Of a stretch of DNA of 64,000 nucleotides, positions 38,150 through 49,800 are shown in pieces (the stretch's first letter is position 1; each line of letters starts with the position of its first letter). Source of the stretch: Chromobotia macracanthus (Eukaryota; Chordata; Actinopteri; Cypriniformes; Botiidae). A program made the translations under genes and the position numbers. The stretch spans positions 5,977,501 through 6,041,500 of the forward strand of contig JAZGTH010000074.1 in assembly GCA_036877525.1 (NCBI GenBank), written 5' to 3'. The notes below the pieces were generated by a model. It was not told the origin of the DNA and made no database searches. It saw only the letters and a program-made list of their open reading frames with translations.

Positions 38150-38800
38150 CAACAGTGATGAAATGAGACAGCTCGACGCTGCCTTCTTCAGAATATCCAA
38201 TCAGATGAAAGAGTGGTGAAGTGAAAACGGATTGACACAGGCTTCTGCAAGTGTGAATTACTCAACCGGATGGGCTTTTGAGTGACAAACGATTGGTTGT
38301 TTCATGGATCCGACGGCTTTCACCACCTATGCAAAAGAGCATTATATTTATGCAAATGATGCAAATTAATTTACATTGTTCTTTTTATAGAGTGACAGAG
38401 AGCACTTATTCACACGCGAGTGGGCAAGTGACAAAGGGTTTCAATTAAAGCATGGAAAACCAAGCTCACTCATCCCTCTCTCACCATGGCCATCAACAAA
38501 AGCCTTTTAATTAGTATTCATTAATTGCAGCGCTGTAAAATCTATGCATGCTTTTTTTATCAAGCCATCAAAGACCTCACTAATTGCCTCATAATATCAC
38601 AAATAGATCCAGTACATGATGAAGGTCTTTTCAAAGAACAGTACAAAGGCTAAAGAGGAAGAGGGCTCCATTTCACGGCCCAGACTGCACAATAAATGGG
38701 AACTGCATGTTCTAAATAGCCTGAGTGCTGTGTTTTAATAGGAGAGCTGGTGTACGCTACTTATGAGTCAGCAGAGATCACGGCTGATTGACATGTTGTA
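38150..38800. promoter_or_regulatory. candidate conserved non-coding element cluster
   Basis: About 650 bases dense in words typical of developmental enhancers: TAATTA at 38508-38513, cattaattg at 38519-38527, TGATTGACA (TALE-type) at 38785-38793, plus tatgcaaatgatgcaaatta near 38350. No reading frame, repeat or microsatellite explains it. It lies between the ulk4 relic and the 3' end of beta-catenin, about 7 kb from the latter. The call is by texture. Confidence 0.4.
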
Positions 38801-41800
38801 TTGATGGGTGATGGTATGGTTGTTTTTTTGAGAAAGTAGATAACAGCTTTCTCTATAGATCTTCATGCATGCTAGATAAGTTGTTGAGTGTTTCATTAGG
38901 GTGTTTCAGAATGAAAGCGTCTTCACTGAGGAGCATGTACTATACGAATCATTATCTAATTGGTCACGTTAAGCTTTCCAAGACTCCCAGGTGCTTCTGT
39001 TCAACCTTTAGGCTTAATAAAGACATCGACAGACATATAAATGTCATCCAGTTCATTAAAGGTCATCAAAGCTTCTGTGGCAGCAGACAGCCCACAACAC
39101 TCTGTGTTTACTGCTCCTTTGCAACACAAATGACCAATTTAACCTCTATTGCTGTTTGTTTAAGCAGCAATAGAAGTACTAGCAACAATAACAGTGACGT
39201 TTGTCATAGCAGCTGCATAGCAACACCCTGGCAACAAATCAAAACACAGACACTCATGCTTTCTTTAGAAAAATCAGTTTGATTTAATAAGTGAATGTTT
39301 AAATGTGATACTCTAAAGAATCACACAATTAAGATGCAAGTCTGGTTCTTTTCCTGCTGCCCTCATCTCTTTGCAGGATTCTTTGTACACTATAAGAATT
39401 GAGGTCAGACTGAAGAAACTTAATGTAATTGAATGTTCCCTTTGAGTCGTCACGATTCATTCTGCCGTTCTGTCCTCTGAAGTCCATGTAGTACTTTGTG
39501 AAGGAGAGATAGTAGATTGTGAGGATATAAAGCAGAAGTGCTACAAAGTTGTTGAATTCTTTGTTCTGAGCAACTGTGTTTACCTGAAGTTAGTGAGAAA
39601 TCAATATAAAAAAGTCTTGTGCTTCACAGATCACATTTCACTGTAGCTACATCTCTGTTCTTAGAAAAGCTAGCATACACACAAATTACAATAGTAAAAG
39701 CATGGCTTTTTGGACACGTGGGTTTTCTATGGACCATGGTGTTTTTAGAAGTACCATGGAGTGCCATGTTAGTACCGTTGTGTATAATTAGTAATCATTC
39801 AGCATACTAAACACTACTAGCTCTGTCATTTTAGAATAATAGTAAACTCAACTGCTATTGAATAACAAATGGAACTTTAGGAATTATGTTGTAACTGAAA
39901 ACATTCAAAATAAATCAAACTGTTACACTGTAGCATCTTCAGAGTTATCCCCCTTTGATTAGAATTAGCAACAATGTTCTCTCAGCATTTTATCAACCAG
40001 CTGCTTGAGGCATCACCATGAGATGCTTTTCAAACAGTATTGGAGTTCACATCTATAATGGGCTCTTATTGGCTGATTTTCCTCGTTATTTGGTCCAAAT
40101 CATCCATTTCAATTCCATTCAAGGAAACCATCCAGAAATTAATATGCTGGCACAATTACATTTTTGTCTACATAAATCATAAGAAACACTTCAGTCAATT
40201 GATCCTAGTCTTTTACTGTTAGTGTATATCTAAGTACAATAGCATTACCTTATCTTTATTCTAGAATAACACCACAGTACATTTTGTATATGAATTCTGG
40301 AGCTGCATATCCACAACTAGAAGAAAACTTTATTTCTGAAAGACATGAAAGTATAGTGACAGAATGATCTTTAAACGACACCTGTACCAAGACTGGGCTC
40401 AAGCTATTCATCTTCTCATAGAGGGCAGTATTTAATCAGCTCTGTGTGCATGAGTGTGTTGAATCGCACATATGATTATGCAGTGGTTGAGGAAAGTGTG
40501 TGTGGCACGTGTTTGTTTGTTTGTGGATTGATTGAGTTCATCTCCACCTCTCATCTTGTCCTCTTATCAGAACGGCAGGTCATGTACTTGAGCAAGCGAG
40601 TGCAGGAAACATAGAGTCTCCCTTAAGACTTCATCTGAGAATCTGTTATACTAATATGCTAATAGGCATGTTAATTCAGTTGGTAATTACAAGGACTTGG
40701 GTGTACTGTTCCATGTCAGCCTTTGAAGTAGGAAAGCTGCTTGCATATAAAATGTGCAACAGCTTCTTTAGGTCCGAAAGAGGAAGTAAGGAAAGCATTT
40801 GTTTTTGTGATACTTGCTGTTTTTTCCCTATCAAGTTCTCATTTTTGTTCAGCGGTCAGGGTTGGAAGTGATCATATTATCTAGAAGTCACCTAATTAAT
40901 AGAAATGTTTACATTAGGGCTGCTTGAGTTACAAAAAATCATATTGCGTATATTTGGCAATAGCTATTTAAACTTTATTGATAAATATTTAACTTCTCAT
41001 ATTGTTACTGCAAGACTGATAAAGTAAAATGGTGTGAAATGGCGTTGAAACAGTAGTTCTCATGTTCAACAGTGTGCAGTAAACCCCAAACTTAATGTTT
41101 TGATCATGTTTTGCTGCCAAGAGAGTTCAAAGTCTGTGTTCACACCTAAAAAGTGGCCTGAGATCTGTTTTCACATCCACTTTTGATATGGTCTCAATCC
41201 ACTCTTCATTCACACTATTTTTTTTCGCACCCAGTCGACTTGAATATTACATGTTGTGTTGTAGTCATGTCGCTGCTAGTTTGCATGAAATCCATCAGCC
41301 ATCATCTCTGCGTGCATCTATCTTTTCTACAGCATTTCTTTCTTATCCTTTTCCTTTTTTTTGTATGCTCCCTGTCCCAAACTTTCACTGTATATTTTGT
41401 CAGCATCAGTTTCTTACATTTGAAGAAATCACACTGCAACCCTTTGCATAGGAGCGACAAGATGTTGCGTGTAACTCAGAGAAGCTCTGGCCAATGTCAC
41501 ACCTGCATTGACTTGTATTATTCTGGGCATGTCGAGCACAGTGACGTCTGAAGATCAGCTGCTGTGAAACTCTTTTCACACTTCTGCTATTTAAAGCAGC
41601 TCATTCTAGGTGCTGGCTCCAGAACAAGCAGCTTCCTCCTCATCTGCTAACTGCTGGACATTTGAGGCCCTTTCCTAGAAAGTTTGTTTATGAGTCACTT
41701 AGCTTCTTTTATTAGCTTCTTTTAATAATAATTAGGAAGGAGATTTTTTTATTTTTTTAGTTTTTTATTGCTATCTATAATATGTATTTTAAGAAATTAT

Positions 41801-43539
41801 TCATAATTAAATAAAATAAACCCATAAAGAATATTGTACTTTATGACTTGTCTTTGTTTTAATCTTAATAATATTATGCCTTTAAAATGAATTAATGGAT
41901 GAAAATATTTTTGTTTGTTTTATTATAATTAGATATATGTAGAGAAAGCTGGAATTGTCAGTTAGTAACAGTTGGGTATTGTGTACCTCCAGTCCCCATC
42001 CTCAGGAACAACAATGATTTCTTTAGTTTTCCTTGATTATTAACTGGTAACTGGTACACGTACACTCTAGGGCTAGTTTTAGACGAGCAGTAGAGGTGGG
42101 TGGAGAGGTAATACCTTGGGTATCAGGGAAGAAGGAAATAAAGTAAGGTATTAGCATGACGTGTTTTGTCGGGTACATAACCCTGTTGCCTAGTAACAGG
42201 AGCATGGTGAGCTAAGTGATGAAATCAGAGATAAGGCGATGAAGCCCCTCTTCATACTCTGGGTTATTACCCTGTTCCTCCATCAAGGGCTTCTTTGAAA
42301 TAAAAACCCTCAATTGTTGTCCATTTGTGTCATATGAGTTGTTCCAGATAGCATTAGTTCTTCAGATGTCTCTTTTGTGCACAAGCTGTCACCCTGTTGT
42401 GTTTTGGAAGTAAAAGGAGCATTTTGTGATCGCACGTCACAATCTGTGGTCTTCTGTCTTAGATGTGGCTCAGTATAAAAGTATGTGAGACAAAACACAA
42501 AACAAGACAAGCTTCTAAAATGCCAGTTGCTGGTGAGTTGAGCCCAGTCTGTTCAGGGACTTCAGTGTAGAGTCTAAACATGATTATCTTGCTCAGTTTA
42601 ACATCAGCTCTATGATTGTGCAAGGTGACTTCCTAACAGCTTTCATGGTCTGCATACTGGGTCCAAAATGACCCCAGCTACACCTACCTGTGGCAGAAAT
42701 TGTTTTGGCCATAATACTGTATTTAGCATTTTTTAATGTTTTTTTTTTCATTGATTTACTCGTCAGTTTGTCACAAAGTACCAGCTTTAGCTTTATTACT
42801 CGCAATGTATAGTGTAAGTACAGTATGTTTTCCTGAACCCTACAGATCTTCCTACAGTGTTGACAGTGTGTATTGATTACAGGTGAGTAATTACTCACAA
42901 TCTGTTAGTTTTTTAGTTACATATTCCCTTGCCTTTTTGAGAGGTATTGTAATTGCTTTAATCCTATTGTTGAATGTCCATTGATATGTATATAAAGTTT
43001 TGATGCCTTTGATTGTTAAACTTTTGGTCACTAGATCTGTGTTAAACATTAACATGAATGACAAATGCAAAGTTATAAAACCAAAACTAAACATTACTTA
43101 GTTTATTTAAACTGTTCCTGACATATCATTAAAATATTTTAGTAAAAAGGATTTAACTCATTTAATTAATTATAATGGCCCCATTTAGATTTATTTCAAA
43201 CACCTTATTCTGGACAGGATAAATTGTTAAGTATGATACTTAGTTATATTAATCAGTAATAAAGTAGTTATATTAGTAATCTCAGATGTAATCTGATTTG
43301 AGATATATTGGGTTAATATCTGTTTTTTAATGTGATACAATTGCCTGGTCATGGTACATTTTTACTTTTGTATTAAATTCAAAATTATGATAATTGTCAG
43401 TGTAAATACTTAATGATAAATTATTTCTTTACATATATATTTGTTTTTATATCAAAACATGACAGATATGTTTGTAAAAGTCTAAGTTAAGAAATTCTAC
43501 AGTAGCCTCTGGTAGCCTCTGTATGGTGCTGTATATCTC

Positions 43540-43790
43540 CCAGCATTCACTGAGGGCTCTTTAAAAGATGAAGCGTCAGTCCTGTGCTGTTCATCAGATG
43601 AGCTTCCACTGACCCTCATTCACTCAGATAAAGCATCTCATCTTCCAGCTGCTACAGAGATGCCATTGTAATAGAGTCTGTCATGCTGAAGAGCGGAGCT
43701 CTAAAAACAGACACGTCAAATTGGAGGCGAAGTACGCCAGTGTCATACAGGTTACTGTTCCAGCTATTTTCAGCCTGTTTTGATAAAGTG
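43540..43790. promoter_or_regulatory. candidate conserved non-coding element downstream of beta-catenin
   Basis: A block of balanced composition set in very AT-rich DNA (43000-43500), lacking repeats or coding frames. It lies about 2 kb beyond the beta-catenin polyadenylation site. Evidence is composition only. Confidence 0.25.
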
Positions 43791-45639
43791 TGGTTGTCAA
43801 GTGCATTTAAGCAAGTAAATCTAAGATCTCACACCGCTGCTGGTTGACACTGTTCGTGAGTCTATATTGTCCATTAAACCCACTGTAAGCTGCTTTCATC
43901 TTCTATGCAGATGAGTGCAGTTGGCAGCTCCTGTTGGGGATCTTCTGAAGGTCAGATGCTGGTTCACATGCTGCCCAAACTGGCACTACCTACTAGGTGA
44001 GTTATTCAAGACAAGCTCCTTTTCAGCCAGAGGCCCTCATCTACCAGCAAGTGGGCCTCAGTCGAGTCTGTCTGTGTCACCCTCCACTTTGATCCATTCA
44101 TGTCGGAGGCCGAGGCGTAGACCTCTGATGAGAGCTTCCTTGAGCTCCTGCCTCCCTCGTAGATTGATACAGGCTTATTGTGGCTGCGAGACCCCCCTCC
44201 TTTTTTCTCTACTGTTGAAATGAGAAGGCATCCTTTTGAAGTTGCCCAACCAGGCTTGGGAGGCAAAGCTTCAGCAATATTGGGTTCTTGGCAGAGATAA
44301 ACTGTTGAAAACAATGCATTACTGAAAGACTACATCACTATTAGCCACTCACTAAAGAAAATACTTTTTACATTTAGCGGGGCTTTATGGATAAAAGTGA
44401 ATTTGACCTCCTTTAACACATTTAACACATCCTTTAAACTTTATAGCTATAATACTGTTGCAGAATTAACATGAAATCTACAAATTCCTGGTGTTATTGT
44501 ATATGATTCATTTTCAAGTTATCTGAAATCTCTGTTATTTAAAAGGTGAATGTGTATAATTTTTCATCACAAAACTGTCATTAACTGTAGTAGTAACTTC
44601 ACTTTAAAGCAACTCTTTTTTGGCTAATGCTATTGTTTGTGCTATTGGGTATTGTAACTTGCTATTGCATTGTTTTAGGTTTTAGTTTGATGGTTTATGC
44701 AGTAATGGTAAGTTAGAGCAATTAAGGACAAATAAAAGCAGTAGTATTATCATTAAGATGTTTATAAGAATAAAGCTGACCTTTAGCCTCAGCCTGGTTA
44801 CCATATTTGACTCCCAGCAGGCACAAGCTCCAAAAATATTTCCTGAATGCTGGGGCAAAATTGACCATCCTATATTTTTCCCCTCATTGAATGCTGATTC
44901 ACTTTGTAATACATCGCATACAGAAATAGATTACGGATGCCATTTTATGTTCACTTTATTACAACCCTACAAGCAGTATGTACAATGTCAAGCTTTGTGC
45001 AGCATTAGTTCTCATTCTTAGCAGTGAATAGGGATTTTCTTGCTTTGTATGTAGAACAGGCAAAGGATGATTAATAGCTCAGAAAAATATTGACTTGCTA
45101 ATTTATCCTACAATATTGACACAAAAGAATTTAATTAGCTCAGGTCCAGGTTACCTCTACTCAGTGTAACTATTAATCTGGAGAAGTTTTTAAATTAGTA
45201 ATTAATTTAGGGTGAAATTCAGTGTCCACAACATGTGGACAAAGCTGTTATCTTATTTAAGCAGGTCTGCACTTGGCACTGCTATCCAATTACCATATTC
45301 ATGAAGTAAACAATAACTTTTGACTATAAGCTAACGCTCTACATGCTTAATGCATTAACCCGTTTAGAATAATCCAGAGGATCCAGTTCTGGTACAAGAA
45401 CACATTAATGTTTCTCATAAGTTAAAAGTATATCAACTGACAGTCTAAATTAAATGGAATTTTTAGTTGTCAGTTTTTGGACTGCTGAGTTAAAGAAATA
45501 AACACCAAGTTGTAAAGTCATTCTGGGTTTAAGTAATAGCTTTAACTGTTTATTTCCAGTAATTGTTCTAGCTTTGCCCAAATGCAAGGCAGTGTCTTAT
45601 AAGTATTACAGAAATGTAAAAAAAACAGATGCAGACAAA

Positions 45640-46385
45640 ATGGTATACATTTAAGTCCATTTTATTGTTTAGCCAGGTCATAAACCACGTCTCCAACCAA
45701 TATTGCAGGCTACAATAATTAGGGGTTCTTTTCAAAACCTTTCTAAAGCTACCATCAAAAGAAAAGGTAAAAAGAGCAAGACAGGAGGAAAAAACAAACA
45801 GGGAAAATGGCCCCAATTGATTGCAAACCCTTTGGAACATTTGTGATTTCATTAAAGCGAGAGCTGATATTTGGACTTCTCCAATTCTTGGTTTTATACA
45901 AAAGCTACACAATGTTACATTGGATCAGAATACAATTCAACTGATTAATTAGTGTTCTACACCATAAACTTGATAAAATCTCGATGGATCATTACCACTA
46001 TAACTCAACACTATGAGAGAGAGACAGCTGAAAGGAATACAAAGTTCTGCAAAATAAAAGACGAGTATCATAAAGCAAGCGAGATAAGTACCATTACAGA
46101 CTGAAATATTCTTTAAAAATAAAAACAAAAGTAATAAAAAGTACAGGCAAGGCTAAGGTTGAAAATTCCATCTTAGGATTTGCTTTTTGGGCTTTCTTCT
46201 GTCAATCACACCAATTTCCAACCAAGACCAGAGCAAAAGTTTTACTTCCATGTGTTCCCATAGGAAACTCAGCTTGTATTAGTGTGTCAGGCACTTTCAG
46301 AGAAACTAGCCCACTCTCTTGAGCCCGCTCAGCAACTCTACAGGCCAAAATCACAATGCAGGTTCATTCAGATCAGATGATACAG
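45640..46385 (-). other. ctnnb1: ctnnb1 exon 16, 3' UTR only
   Basis: The acceptor ctctgctgcag precedes ctgtatcatctg, the same start as I recall for the human terminal exon (ctgtattgtctg). Blocks that look conserved with the human 3' UTR include the complements of 46279-46294 (gtgcctgacacactaa), 46256-46275 (tttcctatggga core) and 46087-46099 (ctgtaatggtact). The exon ends after a canonical AATAAA (complement of 45661-45666); the cleavage point is estimated. Confidence 0.85.
45661..45666 (-). terminator. ctnnb1 polyadenylation signal AATAAA
   Basis: A canonical hexamer on the minus strand (caataaaatgg), followed within 40 bases by a T-rich stretch. It lies at the end of the region resembling the human 3' UTR. 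Confidence 0.75.
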
Positions 46386-46605
46386 CTGCAGCAGAGAGAA
46401 AGGGAGAATCAGATTAAAATCAGATTATCAGGGAGACACACAATGCAGCGATGACTTCACTCTCGTATTCAGAATGCAGCTTAGATTAGTTCTGCTACTA
46501 GCATGCTTTATTCTAGGCTTTTCAAATCCCACACGCGGTGCAGTGAGCAAAGATCAAACACGACCAGCCATTGGTGTTGAATGCATGTTTAGCACAGTTC
46601 CTCAC
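46386..46605 (-). other. ctnnb1: ctnnb1 intron within the 3' UTR
   Basis: Donor tatag|gtgagg begins 17 bases after the stop codon; the acceptor is at 46386-46387. A similarly placed 3'-UTR intron exists in human CTNNB1. The junction is less than 50 bases from the stop, so it should not trigger nonsense-mediated decay. Confidence 0.85.
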
Positions 46606-46831
46606 CTATAAAGTCATTGTATTTACAGATCAGTATCAAACCAGGCCAGCTGATTGCTGTCGCCTGGCGGGAGGCCGTCAATCAGGTCCTGGGTGTGGCC
46701 AAGGTCAGGCAGACCGTCTACAGGGTAATCAGGGCCAGGGTGGTGCCCACCCATCTCGTGCTCCATCATGGGATCCATGCCCATGGCATCCTGCCCATAA
46801 CCTCCGGAATGGAAGGTGCGGTAGCTTGGGT
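46606..46831 (-). CDS. ctnnb1: ctnnb1 exon 15 (C-terminus, stop at 46623-46625)
   Basis: Encodes residues about 712-780, the C-terminal transactivation tail: DPSYRTFHSGGYGQDAMGMD at its start and LAWFDTDL at the end. Acceptor cgtctgcag; coding from 46831 to 46623, then 17 bases of UTR before the donor. Confidence 0.95.
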
Positions 46832-49800
46832 CTGCAGACGAGGGCAATGGATGAGAGTGGAGAGGAGGGGGTGGAGCATACACATGTTAGAGGAAGCTCA
46901 AAACAGCACAACCTCAATCCCACAAGACCTGAGAACACGGCATGACAGCATTAACTGAAGCCGTGGTCAGCTCCAGGTTTGGTGGGTGTGGGTTGATGAA
47001 GCAGTGGATTAGTATCACACCAAAATGCTGTTGTGTCTGTACAATCTGTAAACTTACCATCCTGTCTGTAGCCCAGAGGCTCACCCTGTGCACCGATATC
47101 CAGCCCCAGATCTCCAGTCTGCAAACAGATGCAGATAAAAAAAAAAAGAGACGATAAACTACTTCACTTCTAATTCTTACTTCAATGACTTTCAATCATT
47201 TACACTAATGCCTCGGCTGCTTGCGTCTCATAAAAGCAATAATGCTTCGTTATACGGTAGAATTTGCTCATTAAATTTATAAAATCCACCACCACATCTG
47301 CCATAAAGCATGCTGAAATGTGCTGGGAATTTATCATCTCATATCTACAGTAGGGTTTTATGCCAGCATGGATTGCAGGGTTTAGTAGTGGCGAGGCTGC
47401 TGTACCTCGTTCCAGGTCATGGGCTCAGTTCTGAACAGAGAGCTTGTGAGCTCTACAGACAGTCGCTTCTTGTAGTCCTGGGGCTTATCCTCAGACATGC
47501 GGAACAGAACAGCAGCAGCATATGTGGCTGTGGGTGAAAGACAGTGTGCAGTTAGCGTGTAAGGAAACATTCAACATGGCCCACTTAACCCAGCCACTGC
47601 GTTAGTGGAAATCATCAAGAAACAGAACAAAAACAACATCTGCATATGATTTGTATTCACACTTGCTCCTTCGTGTTTATTCTGCAGAAGTTTAACTTGT
47701 TTCTCCAAACTTTGTTGAGACATTTGGAGGCAGTGACACTGTGCTGCCATTATTTATATTTAATTGATGCCTTTCTGCATTATTCTGTGCCAGTTGGTGT
47801 GCGCACAGACACACTTCTTAAGGAGGGGGAATGCACACTCACCGACTCCCTCGTTTCTGGAGTGAAGGAGCTCTGTTAAAGGAGCAGTGGCTCCTTCTGC
47901 CTCGATGGCCTCTGCTGCCTCCTTATCCTGAGCCAGCTCACACAGCACGCCTGCAGCTACACGCTGGATGTTCTCGATGGGAGAATATAGCAACTGCACA
48001 AACACACAGGGAGATGCATTGATTATGCAGAAATTGATTTCCTTTCACTTATGTTACACGTTTTATTATTTTCTCAATTCCTAAAACAGAAATAGTTTAT
48101 CATCCATAGTGACTGCAGGTACTGAAAAATGGGGAACTTAATTAGTAACAGCTGTCAGCAAATGAGATAAGTAATTACTGGATGTTCCTAGATTAACATG
48201 TTTTTTTTTGGTCCTGGAACAACATTCTTTTTAAAGACAACAGTCCTAAACTAAACCCTACCCATAACCCAAACCTTAACCATAACTGATCCATAAACCT
48301 AATCCTACAACTTGATTAGTTGATAAAAAAAAATATTCCAGGGCTAAGAATATATCCTACTAGTGACATCAAATTCACAGACAATTAATTAGGCAGGCTG
48401 GTGTCTGTAACTATCTTATTACATCTGTACACAAGCAGTTACAGTTACCTTAAATTATTTCAGCTCACAAAAATCAGGAGATACAAACTACTAAAAAGAA
48501 CATGCACGGTCTCAAAACTGACCTGAACAAAAAGTGGAATTGTGTTGAGCCCTCTGATGACAATTCTGTTGTGAATGTCTCTGGCTAGAATGTGCAGAGC
48601 CCCAGTGCAGCCTTCCACAATCTCCTCCATACGCACACCCTCCTGCAACACACAGCGTGCATGAAAAACCCTGTAGCTACCACTAAATAAAAACCAAACG
48701 TTTCTCTTGCAGCAGCGAGAAGAGAACAGTCATTTGATACTGTACTATAGTTTTGTACACAATGTGTCAGTTAACTTTCAGATTGCTCAAAGGGACATAA
48801 AAAAAGCCTGAACGTTTAATTTCTAAATGAACTTTCACAGTTCGGCTGTCTAAAAGCCAGCTGACTGTGTGAGAATGTGTCTGCGCTCTGCTTCTGACTC
48901 ACCACAAACTGCTGCTGCGTTCCACCCATGGAGGTGCGTCTCTGAGTATCCTGGTGTGCCCTGACCAAAAGCTGCACCAGACGGGGAATGGCACCCTGCT
49001 CTCTCAGAGGGGCATGGTTCGCAGGGCACAGTGCCAGGTTACGAATCAGCCCAACTGTGGCCTGGGAGAGATCAAGTCATTTAAATGTTAACCAATAACT
49101 TCAACCTAATTTTTAATTTTTTTTAGCAATTCCCCCCACAATCTTAGTCTGTTGACAGCTAAACGCATAAGATCTGGCCCAATGTAAGTCACTAACACAA
49201 AACATGAACACATAGGTTGAACACGGGTCTGTCAAACTCTGAGGTCACTTCCTAATAGGCCAATTATTGCATACCTTAATAAGAGGCCAATGTGAGGGAG
49301 GGTGGAGAAGTTTGACCACCACAGGCAGCCCATAGTGCAGCCGCACTGCATTCTGGGCCATCTCTGCATCCTGGTGTCTGGACGTAAGGTGACGGAGAGC
49401 GCAGATGGCCGGTTCTGTGATGTCCTCTCGGTCTCCGGCACGCAGAACAGTGCGTACTAGCGCCTCAATGCCACCCACTTGGCACACCATCATCTTGTTC
49501 TTGTAGTTGTTGCAGGTGAGGTTGGACAGAATTCCAGCAGCGCATGTCACCACATTTATGTCATCTGAGCCAAGCAACTGGACCAGAGTGCCCAATAGAC
49601 CCTCCATACCCTCCTGTAAATCAGAAGGATCCAGACTTAAGACACAATATTTTATGCCAACCCAATTTGCACCACTTAAACTCATTCAAGGTTTTGTAGA
49701 CCTGTATGTACATCACCAGTCACAGCCATTCGTCACATCTACAACAAGATACATGAGGTTGTAAGCCTACCATGAGTGGGTACACTTAAAATACACAACC

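Larger units (their letters stand above)
31232..45635. other. convergent intergenic interval
   Basis: This lies between the 3' ends of the ulk4 relic (plus) and beta-catenin (minus). I see no exon with both splice sites and coding homology. The longest open frames (38869-39282, 41183-41551, 35098-35469) have unremarkable composition. It contains an L2 relic (36240-36566) and candidate regulatory blocks at 38150-38800 and 43540-43790. The rest is AT-rich and featureless to me. Confidence 0.6.

Noticed and set aside
38869..39282. Plus-strand open frame of 137 codons
   Set aside because: The longest frame in the convergent interval, but it has no splice context, no domain I recognise and a composition like its AT-rich surroundings. 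It is consistent with chance.
46571..46958. Plus-strand frames of 124 and 113 codons
   Set aside because: Antisense shadows of the last coding exon of beta-catenin, which explains the sequence fully.
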